64,000 bases of DNA from Ziziphus jujuba (lineage: Eukaryota > Streptophyta > Magnoliopsida > Rosales > Rhamnaceae), in contig NC_083382.1 of assembly GCF_031755915.1 (NCBI RefSeq), positions 28,186,001 through 28,250,000 on the forward strand. The letters run 5' to 3'. Shown piece after piece: positions 24,452 to 34,515 of this stretch (its first letter is position 1; each line of letters starts with the position of its first letter). The translations under genes and the position numbers were made by a program. A model generated the notes under the pieces. The model saw only the letters and a program-made list of their open reading frames with translations. It was not told the origin of the DNA and did no database searches.

Positions 24452-26177
24452 GCAGGGGGAGACTCAATCCTCTCAAGCAGCTGCAGGACCATCACAGCGG
24501 TCAGATGATGGTACACCTCCTGAAACCAGTGATTTACAAGTTCGGAGATCTGAGCGAGGCCGAATTCCATCAAAGAGATTTCCAGAATCTGAGTATATTC
24601 TGCTTACTGAAGAGGGGGAGCCAGAGAGTTTCCAGGAAGCTGTTTCTCATCAAGAGAAGGAAAAGTGGCTGCAAGCAATGCAAGATGAGATGGAATCCTT
24701 GCAGAAAAATCATACTTATGAGTTGGTTGAGCTTCCAACAGGAAAGAAGGCACTAAAGAATAAATGGGTGTTCAAGCTCAAGAAAGATGGCAGCGGAAAG
24801 GTGGTGAAACACAAAGCCCGATTGGTGGTCAAAGGATTTCTTCAGAAGAAAGGAATTGACTTTGATGAGATGTTTTCACCAGTGGTAAAAATGACTTCAA
24901 TTCGAGTTATTTTTGGTTTAGTAGCAAGTCTAAACCTAGAGCTTGAACAGATGGATGTGAAGACAGCATTTCTTCACGGTGATTTACATGAAGAAATCTA
25001 CATGGAGCAGCCAGAAGGATTTGAGGTTTCAGGGAAAGAAAACCTCGTATGCAAGCTAAAGAAGAGCTTGTATGGCCTCAAGCAAGCACCAAGACAATGG
25101 TACAAGAAGTTTGACTCGTTTATGGTGAGTCAAGGTTATAAAAGGACTGCAGCAGACCAGTGTGTTTATATTCAAAAATTTTTAGGTGGAAACTTCATTG
25201 CACTTTTGCTATATGTGGACGACATGTTGATCGTTGGACAAGATGCAATGAAGATTAGTCAGCTGAAGAAAGAATTGTCTAAGTCTTTTGATATGAAAGA
25301 CTTAGGACCAGCTCAACAAATTTTGGGAATGCAAATAATCCGAGACAGGAAGAATAAAAGGTTATGGCTATCTCAAGAGAAGTATGTTGAACGGGTGATA
25401 AAGAGATTCAACATGGATAAAGCCAAACCGGTCAGCATTCCACTTGCAAATCATTTTAAGTTGAGTAAGAGATTGTGCCCCTCATCCAAAGAAGAGATAG
25501 AGGAGATGGCTTCAGTACCATATTCTTCAGCGGTAGGAAATCTGATGTATGCAATGGTGTGTACCAGACCAGACATTGCTCACGCAGTAGGTGTTGTGAG
25601 CAGATTTCTTTCAAATCCTGGAAAGAAACACTGGGAAGCAGTCAAATGGATTCTCAGGTATCTTAAAGGTACATCGAAGCTGTGCTTGTGCTACGGGGGA
25701 GGTGCTCCAATCTTAAAAGGCTATACAGATGCAGATATGGCCGGAGACCCTGATAATAGAAAGTCTACATCAGGTTATCTCTACATTTTTGCAGGGGGAG
25801 CTGTGTCATGGCAGTCAAGATTGCAGAAGTGTGTTGCTTTATCCACTACTGAAGCAAAGTACATTGCCGCAACGGAAGCGGGTAAGGAAATGTTGTGGTT
25901 AAAACGTTTTCTCACAGAATTGGGCATCAAGCAAGAAGACTACAAGATACATTGTGATAACCAAAGTGCCATGGATTTGAGCAAAAACTCAATGTATCAT
26001 TCCCGTACAAAGCACATTGACATCCGCTATCATTGGATACGCGAAGTAATAGATCAACAGTTGCTGAAACTGATGAAGATCCACACAAAAGAGAATCCAG
26101 CAGATATGCTAACAAAAGTTGTTGCTCAAGAGAAGCTGAAGCTATGCAGAGACATAGCCGGAATGGATGGCAGATGA
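24408..26177 (+). CDS. C1 reverse transcriptase-RNase H (frameshifted continuation)
   Basis: This overlaps the previous frame by 44 bases in the +1 frame. It is the rest of the polyprotein rather than a separately initiated gene. RT shows the KNKWVFKLK and ARLVVKGF entry, DVKTAFLHGDL, LYGLKQAPRQW and the catalytic YVDD (nt about 25211-25222). RNase H follows with GYTDADMAGDPDNRKSTSGY, CVALSTTEAKYIA and CDNQSAM. The C terminus (HTKENPADMLTK) is typical. RT and RNase H look intact. The single shift, near GGAGGAAGAAAGG at about 24430, most likely reflects a 1-bp indel. Programmed shifting cannot be excluded but is not usual for plant Copia. Confidence 0.88.
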   Translation: MRCMKIYQEEERDIEQGETQSSQAAAGPSQRSDDGTPPETSDLQVRRSERGRIPSKRFPESEYILLTEEGEPESFQEAVSHQEKEKWLQAMQDEMESLQKNHTYELVELPTGKKALKNKWVFKLKKDGSGKVVKHKARLVVKGFLQKKGIDFDEMFSPVVKMTSIRVIFGLVASLNLELEQMDVKTAFLHGDLHEEIYMEQPEGFEVSGKENLVCKLKKSLYGLKQAPRQWYKKFDSFMVSQGYKRTAADQCVYIQKFLGGNFIALLLYVDDMLIVGQDAMKISQLKKELSKSFDMKDLGPAQQILGMQIIRDRKNKRLWLSQEKYVERVIKRFNMDKAKPVSIPLANHFKLSKRLCPSSKEEIEEMASVPYSSAVGNLMYAMVCTRPDIAHAVGVVSRFLSNPGKKHWEAVKWILRYLKGTSKLCLCYGGGAPILKGYTDADMAGDPDNRKSTSGYLYIFAGGAVSWQSRLQKCVALSTTEAKYIAATEAGKEMLWLKRFLTELGIKQEDYKIHCDNQSAMDLSKNSMYHSRTKHIDIRYHWIREVIDQQLLKLMKIHTKENPADMLTKVVAQEKLKLCRDIAGMDGR

Positions 26178-26210
26178 CCATCAGTTTAAATGCGGCTGGA
26201 GGGGGAGAAT

Positions 26211-26678
26211 TGTGAAGTCCAGCTGCACCGCCACTGCACCGACAGTGTGAAGACTGCACAGCCACCATCTTTGACAATAGCCATTGCTGCATTTAACACC
26301 GAAAATGGATTGCTCAACAATTGTGGGCTACTGTCAGAAGCTATTGAAGATTGTGGCCATGCAACCGACCTTGTAAGCCTATAAATAGGCTCCATCCCGT
26401 TGCATGCAAGCCAAGCCAAGAGAGCAAGCTCAATATTATCCCAAGTAAGGAATATTGAGAGAAAACTCCGAGAGAGAGAGAGTGTTTAAGTTCCAGAGAG
26501 AGCTTGAGAGAAGAGTGAGCAAATTTCAGAGAGAGTTTGACAGTAAGGGGAGAGATTCCACGTGAGAATCCAAGAGAGAAGTTTTTGTATTTTTGTATTC
26601 TATTTCCAAGAGAGTAATAGAATTTTTTTTATTTTTCTTCTCATATTTCTTCTCTAAAGTGGTCAGAGAACCACAACA
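26211..26678 (+). repeat. 3' LTR of C1
   Basis: 468 bp, nearly identical to 21143-21608. It directly follows the purine-rich PPT and is followed by the ATCTT target duplication and then S4 exon 2. Confidence 0.93.
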
Positions 26679-26984
26679 ATCTTGACCCCTTTGGTAAGGA
26701 ATTTGAAGCACTTTATAACCATCAAATAATCCATAGAGATGGCGCATATATCTATTAGTGGTCATGAATGGAACTTGAAGAGTTTGCCCATTTAGAAGGT
26801 GAAAGTCTCGAAGTTGAGTCGACGAGGGATCGAATTTTTGATCCCATGCGCCTTTAAAATAGAGTGCATTTGCAAGCACAAGTGCTGTATCACTTTTGAG
26901 GGATCCAGTTGGTAGAAGATCTTTGATTAGCCTCTTGGTTGCTGCTTCAGCCCAAGAATTCACTTGTTTCACTACTTCTTCAGC

Positions 26985-27420
26985 CTTCAATGATGATAAA
27001 ATTAAAACTAAGTCATAAATTCAATTGCTGCAGCAATGAAAAGGTCAGAGATATGTCTCATAGAAACAGATAATATATATACATATGTTAGAGTTGATGA
27101 TCCGAATTCTTGTTGACCCCATCTGAAAAGCTCGCAGGTGAGACCTGTTTGGTGAAAATTATTTTGAGGAAAAATTTGGGGCTATGTGGTGGTACGGACC
27201 TTTCCTATTTTAAGGTTTATCCCGTCCGTACACTATATATATATTTTTAGAAGGTTTTCGGATATATAGAATTTTTGCTGCTTTATTTGCTCACTTTTTG
27301 TACTAATCTTTATCGATAAAGGTTTGTCTCTCTTTGCTCGTAGTTTTTTCCCGTTAAGGGTTTTCCATGTAAATATGTGTGTTCTGATTTTATTCTATTT
27401 TTTGTTACAACATATAATAC
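26985..27420 (-). other. S4 intron
   Basis: A 436-bp intron between exon 1 (donor GT just below 27421) and exon 2 (acceptor AG at 26985-26986). It is longer than the ~100-bp introns of S5 and S6. The phase is 0, as in plant serpins. Confidence 0.75.
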
Positions 27421-27825
27421 CTTGGTTACAAAGTCCATGCTTTTGAGCTCAGCATTGTAAGAACCTTTGACAATCTCTTCAAAAGATGACTTCAAAGTGA
27501 ACCTTTGATCGAGCCAAGCACCATTGACAAAGGATAGAAGTGGACCACCTGCAACGTTCTCAGCCGGGGATGCGAGATTGATAACCTTCGAAGACAATAG
27601 ATTAAGATCACCAACACTGGTTGATCCCAAAAAGTAAAGAAGTTGTTGCAGAGTTTGGCCTTTTGATCCTGCAGCAATCAAGCTTAGCATAACATGTAAG
27701 GATAAAGGAGAGGCCACAAAATTGTTGCCCTTTGCAGCTTCATTTTCCAAAATTTGGTTTGTGAAAAGCAAACAGAAGTCAGTGTTGAAGAGGGTATTTG
27801 TGTTTGATTCTGGTGAGTGCTCCAT

Positions 27826-28613
27826 TAATGTGATGATCGAAAATCCAGCTACCTTTTGATGTTTGTCCTATAATATCGTTTGTGATTATCAACTGGCCAT
27901 ATATAGGGATAGAAGGATGAAGATTTCGAAGAAAGTTGAAAGGTATTATTTTCTGTTTCATTTTGTCGTATTGGAGACGTGGAACACAATCAATTGTTGT
28001 TACATTGGAGTTTGAATGATAATTTTGTAGCATATATATGCGTATGAGTTTGACTAAATATTAATTAATTTAATTGGCATTTACTTCATCAACAAGATAG
28101 CCTCATCTGCCAGCTGCTTTATTTTATTTTTAGGTGGCTTTCTCTGTTGTATGTTTCCCCTATCCCATAGACAATAAAATTTTCTATTAAAAGATAATCT
28201 TAATTAAGTTCATAAAAGTATATGCCTGCTGTCTTAAGTGTGCTGTTTGGTAAGAGGCTTTGGTTATTCTTTTTCGCTATTTTTTATTTATTTTTATTTA
28301 ATTTTATGCAATTTACTTACTTTAAAAGTTTTTTATTTATTTGCTTTTATCATTGCTTACTTTAAATGTTTATTAGTTAATATTCGTTTAAAATTTTTAA
28401 AGTATCTCAAACTAACAAGCTATCAAATGAAATCTAGCATTTTTTTTAAATGCCTTTTTTTAATAAATTGAGAAAGGAAATTTTAGTGCCAAGCAAATCC
28501 ACACGCATAGCTGTTACTAATTCATATTTATTGACTTTTGTTTTCCTTAAAAAGGAGTAACAACAATGATTTTTATTCAAATTTCCCCCAAAAAAGTGTG
28601 ACTTTTTTAAACA
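27826..28613. other. S4 5' flank
   Basis: A TATA-like CATATATAG at 27899-27907 (minus CTATATATG) lies about 75 bp upstream of the S4 start. The remainder is AT-rich and non-coding. Confidence 0.5.
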
Positions 28614-28690
28614 TGCAGAAATCAAGCTTAGCATATTATATGTGTAATATGTAAGTAAAGGAGAGGCCACAGAATATTGCCTACCTAGCT
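28614..28690 (-). pseudogene. Orphan serpin exon-1 fragment
   Basis: The minus strand reads SPLLTYYTYNMLSLISAC, a decayed form of the exon-1 block [15 protein letters not shown]. It has no neighbouring exon 2 of its own, so it marks a lost serpin copy. It is repeated at 52340-52410 in copy 2. Confidence 0.7.
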
Positions 28691-29274
28691 AATGATAGGC
28701 TAGATCCCGGAGGTTCAAATAGGTAAATGTCTCCTTGTATATTCATTCTTTCATTTCTATTTAAATGAACCGGAGCATATGGGAAATTTGGAAATTTTCC
28801 ACCCACAAAAATGAACCACAAGAACTACTAACAATTAAATAACTACAACAATATACAAAATAATAAAATAAATAAATAAATTAAGAACAAAATAATTGCA
28901 TAAAATTCCCAGATCTCCTCACTTTTTATATATTTCAAGGGACAATATAAAAGGTTCTGTTTTGTTTCTTGGGTCAAGAAGTAGGAATATTGAAGTAGAG
29001 CCCACCTACGACACTACAATTAAACATTGAAATTAACAAATATCGTGTGACCTCAAGATATATATATATTTTTCTTTTGTTAATAAATATGATCTCAACG
29101 TAATTAAATATGTTGTTTTCTTGTATAGGAAGTAAGATGTTTTATTTAATTAAAAGAGAAAAAAAGAAAAAAGAAAAAAAGAAGCTATTGCACTTAAATA
29201 AACAAGAAAGGTAATTTGTCTTGATACATATTATATTTGACCAATAATATTCTTGCAAAGCATATTCGCTGATC
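28691..29274. other. Intergenic, no gene seen
   Basis: AT-rich flank with poly-A runs and serpin-unit flank motifs. Its right part is absent from copy 2, where a deletion removes about 28,745-30,340. Confidence 0.6.
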
Positions 29275-30579
29275 TCAAGTATCTAGGAGAGGATTGAATA
29301 CAGCTCCAAGAAATAAAACCATGCCACGAGTTTCCTCTCTTATCATAAACAGAAAAGGATGGTCCGCTACAAAGCTTGGAGTTGGAATTATGGCACAGCA
29401 TTTAAATCGAACAGCAGTGCTTGCTGCAGCTTCTGTCCCTTCCTCATTTATTTCAATATAAGACTTATGGAATATATCTGAAACATAAATGCCATCATCA
29501 CCATTACCAGTATCAACCATTTCTGTCATCTCCCCTGGCTTGAAAGGTAGTCTAAGCCCCATATCCTTCATGGTTTCTGAAGCTTCAAACTCATAAGAGA
29601 ATTTGAATTTTGGAATCCATAGCTGAGGAAGTCTTTCTAAGTTTGTCTTGAATTGCTGATTCAAGAAACCAGAATTGAGTTTGACCATTTGGATTAGATT
29701 AGGCAGCCCATCTTGCTCAGATGGAAGGAAAAAGTACATGGAAAATTTCCGGGCATCTTGACCACTTTGGTAGGGAATTTGAAGTACTTTATAACCATCA
29801 AAAGATCCATATAGGTGGCGCATAGATATCTTGGTGGTCATGAAAGGAGCTTGAACAATTTGCCCATTGAGAAGGTGAAAGTCTCTTTGTTGAGTCATTG
29901 AGGGGTCAAATTGTTGATCCCATGCTCCTTTGAAATAGAGTGCATTTGCAAGCACAAGTGTGGTCTCACAATCCAACGATTTGTCTGGGAGGAGTTGTTT
30001 GACTAGTCCATTGGTTGCCATTCGAGCCCACAAGTTCACCTCTTCTACCACTTCTTTAGCCTGATGAGCAAATTACATGAAAATAATTCTAAGTTTAGCT
30101 AGCTACATATATATATATATATATATTATAAATCTGTGTGTTACTACAGGAAATTTTAATATGTAATGCACCTTGGCTTCAAAGTCCACGTTTTTAATCT
30201 CAGCTTCGTAAAAGTCTTTGGCAATCTCTTGGAAAGATGGCTTCAAAATGAACCTTTGATCGAGCCAAGCACCGTTGACAAAGGACAGAAGTGGACCACC
30301 TTCGAGGTTCTCAGTCGGGGATGCAACAGTACTAATAATCTTCGAAGACAACAGATTTAGATCACCAACACTCGTTGATCCTAAAAAATGAAGAAGCTGT
30401 TGCAGAGTTTGGCCTTTTGAGCCTGCAGCAATCAAGCTTAGCATGACATGTAAGGATAATGGAGAGGCCACGAAATTGGAGCCCTTTGGAGCTTCGTTTT
30501 CAAGTATTTGGCTTGTCAACCGCAAACAGAAGTCTGTGTTGAAGAGGGCACTGGTGTTTGATTGTGGTGAGTTCTCCAT
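29275..30579 (-). CDS. Serpin S5, intact (397 aa)
   Basis: Exon 1 is 30172-30579 (136 codons from [11 protein letters not shown]) and exon 2 is 29275-30060 (261 codons plus stop). The intron is 111 bp with GT/AG and phase 0. Length and intron position match plant serpins. It shows the N-terminal [21 protein letters not shown] block, [36 protein letters not shown], the inhibitory hinge [10 protein letters not shown] and [14 protein letters not shown]. The loop is [14 protein letters not shown]; by standard counting from the hinge P2-P1 is Cys-Cys and P1' is Ala. No signal peptide is visible, consistent with the cytosolic location usual for plant serpins. The family traps serine or papain-like/metacaspase cysteine proteases as suicide substrates; the target here is unknown. 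Most of its copy-2 partner is deleted. Confidence 0.93.
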
Positions 30580-30628
30580 TTTGATTTCCAAAAGGCTTTT
30601 GATCTTTTGTCATGTGATTGTCAACTCG

Positions 30629-30639
30629 TTATATATAGG
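30629..30639 (-). promoter_or_regulatory. TATA box of serpin S5
   Basis: Minus CCTATATATAA lies about 50 bp upstream of the S5 ATG, implying a very short leader. The same element precedes S1 and, slightly changed, S4, but not S6. Confidence 0.6.
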
Positions 30640-31299
30640 GGTAGAAGAATGAAAAAATCTAGATAAGTTGATTGATTAGGGACATTTTATTTTGTCTTAT
30701 TGTGAGGTGTGAACCCGTATACGTTGCTTAATTGCATTAGAAAGTTTACTTCATCAACAAGATAGCTCACCTTGTCCCAACATATATATATTTATATATA
30801 TATTTCCTCTCCAAGGCATAACAAATTTCGTATTTCACAAATTTTAAATTCATAAAAATAAAAAATTGTTTTAACCGGTCACTTATTTTATAAAAACATG
30901 TTGCTTTTCATTAAAATGCTAACAAAAGTCCCTATAGACAAAAAGTGTGGTGTTTGACTAGGGGAAAAAAATCATTTCAAAAAATTTCTAGTAAAATATG
31001 TAAGGATGGAAATTTGATCATCTCACTTTTCCTATTTTTGAAAGGAACAATATTGGGGGGCTCTGTTTTATCCGTAGAATCACCAGTGGTACAAGCTGAC
31101 AAGTGAGAAGAACAAAAAGTTCTCCACCTATTGAAAATGAATGACGAACAAAATATAACACTACAAAAGAACAAAACAAAAGTAAACATTGAAATTAACA
31201 AATGTTCATAATAAAAAAGGTGGGTCCAAAATGTGTATATTGCATTCATGTGGTATATTTTTCAATAGTAGTTTTATCCATAAACATCTACAATTTGTC
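30640..31299. other. S5 upstream flank / S6 downstream flank
   Basis: Non-coding. It contains serpin-unit motifs (TTTTCCTATTTTTGAAAGGAACAATATTG at about 31025) shared with other cluster flanks. Confidence 0.55.
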
Positions 31300-32593
31300 T
31301 TAAGCATCCAGTAGAGGATTGAGCACGGCTCCAACAAAGAAAATGATGCCAAGAGTTTCTTCTCTTATCATAAACAAAAAAGGATGGTCTGCAACAAAGC
31401 TTTGAGATGGAATGCTAGCACGGGAACGTGGACCTCGAACAGCAGTGCTTGCTGCAGCTTCTGTTCCTTCCTCATTTACTTCAATATAAGACTTATGCAA
31501 TATATCTGAAACATAAAGCCCGTGATCACTATTACCTCTCTCAACCATTTCTGTCATCTCCCCTGGCTCAAATGGTAGTTTGAGCCCCATTTCCTTCATG
31601 GTTTCTGAAGCTTCGAACTGAAAACAGAATTTAAATTTTGGAATCCAGAAATCAGACATATTTTCTAACCCTATCTTGAATTGTTGATTCAAGAAACCGG
31701 AATTGAGTTTAACCATTTGGATTAGATTTGGCAGTCCGTCTTTCTTATTTGGAAGGAAAAAGTACATGGAAAACTTCCGGGCATCTTGACCACTTTGGTA
31801 TGGAATTTGAACTAGCTTATATCCATCGAAGGATCTGTAGAGACGGCGTCTACATCTCTGAGTGGACATGAAAGAAACTTGAACAATTTGTCCATTGAGA
31901 AGGTGAAAGTCCCTTTGTTGAGTCATTGATGGGTCAAATTTTAAATCCCATGCTCCTTTAAAGTAGAGTGCATTTGCAAGAACAAAGACAGTCTCTCTGT
32001 CCGGCCATCTAGCGGGGAGTAGTTGTTTGATTAGTCCTTTTGTTGCTACTTCAACCCACAAATTCACCTCTTCTACCACTTTTTCAGCCTGATCAAATCA
32101 AATGAAAATCATTATAAGTTAAGCTAGCTAGATATATGTATGTGTGTACGTAATATATATATATATGTATATATGCTATGCTATATACCTTGGCTACAAA
32201 GTCTACGCTTTTGAGCTCAGCTTTGTAAGATGTTTTGGCAATCTCTTGGAAGGATGACTTCAAAGTAAACCTTCTATCGATCCAAGCTCCATTGACAAAG
32301 GACAGAAGTGGACCACCTGCAAGGTTCTCAGCCGGGGATGCAAGATTGATAATCTTTGAAGCTAACAGATTTAGATCATGAATACTTGTTGATCCCAAAA
32401 AGTGAAGAAGCTGCTGCAGAGTTTGGCCTTTTGTACCTGCAGCGATTAAGCTTAACATAACATGTAGTGATAAAGGAGAAGCCACAAAATTGGAGCCATT
32501 TGAAGCTTCATTTTCTAAAATCTGGTTTGTCAACTGCAAACAGAAGTCTGTGTTGAAGAGGGTGGTAGTGTTTGATTGAGTTGAGTTCTCCAT
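31300..32593 (-). CDS. Serpin S6, intact (397 aa)
   Basis: Exon 1 is 32189-32593 (135 codons, MENSTQSN) and exon 2 is 31300-32088 (262 codons plus stop). A 99-bp GT/AG phase-0 intron separates them. Conserved blocks are present: [56 protein letters not shown]-type strand (MYFFLPNKKDGL), hinge [10 protein letters not shown] and [14 protein letters not shown]. The loop reads AVRGPRSRASIPSQS, basic and quite unlike S5; simple counting gives P2 Arg and P1 Ser, or P1 Arg if the loop is one residue shorter. The TATA element seen upstream of S5 is missing here because of a short deletion, so expression may differ. The copy-2 partner S6' is also intact. Confidence 0.93.
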
Positions 32594-32889
32594 TTTGATG
32601 ATCAAAAAGCTTTTTGACCTTTGTCTTGTAATAATATTTAGGAGTAGAAGAATGAAAAATTCCAGGAAAGTTGATGAGAGAAATTTGTTGTTGTTGTTTT
32701 TTTTTTTTTTGGTTGTCAAATGGTGAATAGCATTTATTTCATCAACAAGATAACTCCGCCTGTTTTCGAGCCACAACAAATGAAGTTTTGTATTTTACAA
32801 CTTTTAAATTCATAAAAATAACTTTTATTAACCTATCACTTATTTTATAAAAACATGTCGTTTTCATTTCAAAAGAAACATTCTCTCAC
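32594..32889. other. S6 upstream flank with probable TATA loss
   Basis: The segment aligned to the S5 promoter reads TAATAATATTTAGGAGTAG, where S5 has a TATATATA element. A poly-T/GTT tract follows at about 32,688-32,710. Confidence 0.45.
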
Positions 32890-32982
32890 TTCCAACAAAT
32901 GGTGATGCAAGATTATTACTGCCAAAAGCAAGCACAAGTCCCTGTTAAAAAGGGTGGTATTTGATATATGTCTAAACGGCTC
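32890..32982 (-). pseudogene. Orphan serpin exon-1 start fragment
   Basis: From ATG at 32980-32982 the minus strand reads MEPFRHISNTTLFNRDLCL, a decayed form of the family start [19 protein letters not shown]. It breaks off after about 30 codons. It lies between S6 and S7 and has no exon 2 of its own. Confidence 0.7.
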
Positions 32983-33466
32983 CATTTGATCACCAAAAGC
33001 TTTTTATCTTTGCACCTACTATATATTGTTATTATTATAATTTTTACTACTACTAAAATATGCTATACACCCTTATTTTTTCTAGTTGAGGCAACATGAG
33101 GGGCTATGTTTGTTTCTAACTTCATATAACACTAACACAGACTACAAAGAAATACTGGAAAAATCTTATGCCCTCAAAAACTTTTTATTTTATTTTTATT
33201 AGCTACAAATATGACTTCAAGGCAATTAAATATTTTGTTTTCCATTGCCATTGGAATTTTTCTTTTGATCCAAAAAGAGAGAAGGATGTTTTATTCATAA
33301 ACATCTATTATTTGGATATCAAGGTAAGAAACCAAAAGGAAAAATTCTATAGCATATAAACAAACAAGATAGGTAATCTGTCTTAATCTGAAGATTATTT
33401 AATACATATTTGACATCAAAACAAGAAAATTAAAATATATATATATGTATATATATATTCCCCATT
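32983..33466. other. Intergenic, no gene seen
   Basis: AT-rich DNA. In copy 2 part of this stretch is present twice (55,207-55,620), showing a local duplication there. Confidence 0.5.
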
Positions 33467-33926
33467 TTAAGCATCAAGGAGAGGGTTGAGCACAGCTCCA
33501 ATAAAGAAAATTATACCATGAATCTCTTTCCTAAATCATAAACAGGAAAGGATGGTCTGCCACAAAGCTTGGAGTTACAAATTCTAGCACTGCAATTGCA
33601 TCCTAACAGCAGTGCTTGCTGCAGCTTCTACTCCTTCCTCATTTACTTCAATAGAAGACTTGTGGAATATATGTGAAACAAATAGCCTATTACCATCAGG
33701 ACTGTCAACCATATCTGTGAGCTTCCTAGGCTTGAAAGGTAGATTAAGCCCCATTTCCTTCATGGTTTTCGAAGCTTTGAACTCAAAACAGAGTTTAAAT
33801 TTTGGAATCCGAAAAAGAGGGAGTTCCTCATACCCCAAGAGATACCGTTGATTGAACAAACCAGCATTAAGTTCGATTTTTTGGATTACATTAACGAGAC
33901 CCTCTTTCTCATTTGGAAGGAAAGAG
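33467..33926 (-). pseudogene. Serpin remnant S7, cut by Copia C2
   Basis: The 3' part of a serpin exon 2. The hinge is EEGVEAAASTA (T changed to V) and the loop VRMQLQC runs into a stop through a frameshift, although [14 protein letters not shown] is still readable in another frame. The minus-strand sequence ends at the FLPSE-equivalent position exactly where the C2 LTR starts (33927). C2 therefore inserted into this exon. Confidence 0.85.
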
Positions 33927-34470
33927 TGTTAGTTGTGATTCAATTGAGAGGAGGTCAAAAGTCAACGTTTCTTATGGCTTTAGTTGTGAAACGGTGCCGT
34001 TGCACTTAAGAAGGTGGTTATGATGAGTCAAAAAGTTAGTTTTCTGTTTTGGATATAAAGCTGCAGAAACAGAACCAATTTATTCATTCGATGAAGCTCT
34101 CGATCAAAAGCAACTTTCAGCTTCTTGTTCTTCTTTCTTTTCTGGTTGTAAACTTCTTTGTTCTCTGAGTTTATCATCTCTTTCTCTAGACTGATTAGGC
34201 CATTCTGGGTGAGTGGTTTTGTGAGAAAGTGAGAGGTTGTAAAAAGGGGTTTCAGGGGTGGTTTACAGGGTATAGATAACCATCACAGAGAAAGAGAAGT
34301 TGCTGTATTGATCATTGTTCGTTGTTCATAGTGCAAGAACTTCTTGGATGGAGTTCACCAAGGATGTAGATCTTTTCTAGATCGAACCTCGTAAAAACCT
34401 TGTGTGTTTTCTGTGTGTTTCTGTCTTTCTTGATGCTGTGAATGGTTTTTCTGTATTGAGTTAATATTCA
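33927..34470 (+). repeat. 5' LTR of C2 (544 bp)
   Basis: The same 544-bp LTR lies at 55795-56338 in copy 2. The serpin S7 sequence immediately to its left and the PBS immediately to its right define the ends. Confidence 0.8.
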
Positions 34471-34515
34471 ATAGTGGTATCAAAGCTGTTTCTACTACTC
34501 ATTCACAAGAAAGAA

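Larger units (their letters stand above)
21143..26678 (+). mobile_element. Copia element C1 (5.54 kb, young)
   Basis: LTRs are 21143-21608 and 26211-26678, with target duplication ATCTT at 21138-21142 and 26679-26683. A PBS (TGGTATCAGAGC, 21611-21622) follows the first LTR and a PPT (GGAGGGGGAGAAT) precedes the second. The LTRs differ by about four substitutions and one 2-bp GA-repeat indel over ~467 bp, so insertion is recent. The empty site is preserved in copy 2 at about 50390. The interior encodes gag-pol in the Copia order (gag, protease, integrase, RT, RNase H), interrupted by one frameshift at about 24430. Confidence 0.95.
20658..27825 (-). pseudogene. Serpin S4, split by a Copia insertion and with a stop codon
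   Basis: Exon 1 is 27421-27825 (135 codons from MEHSPESN). Exon 2 starts at 26984 and ends at the stop at 20658, but the C1 Copia element (21143-26678) sits inside it with a 5-bp duplication ATCTT. Just after the insertion point the minus strand has TAG at about 21030 where copy 2 has a leucine codon (CTG). The rest is well kept: NALYFKGAW, the hinge [10 protein letters not shown], the loop AAAFRFLCATFPTPS and FVADHPF. By standard loop numbering P1 would be Leu. Its copy-2 partner (49906-51560) lacks both lesions but has a different 1-bp frameshift. The gene was therefore probably functional until recently. Confidence 0.9.

Noticed and set aside
30580..30591. Upstream TTG starts for serpins S5 and S6
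   Set aside because: The ATG giving MENS is shared by the cluster, fits family length and lies just after the TATA region, so upstream non-ATG extensions are not credible.
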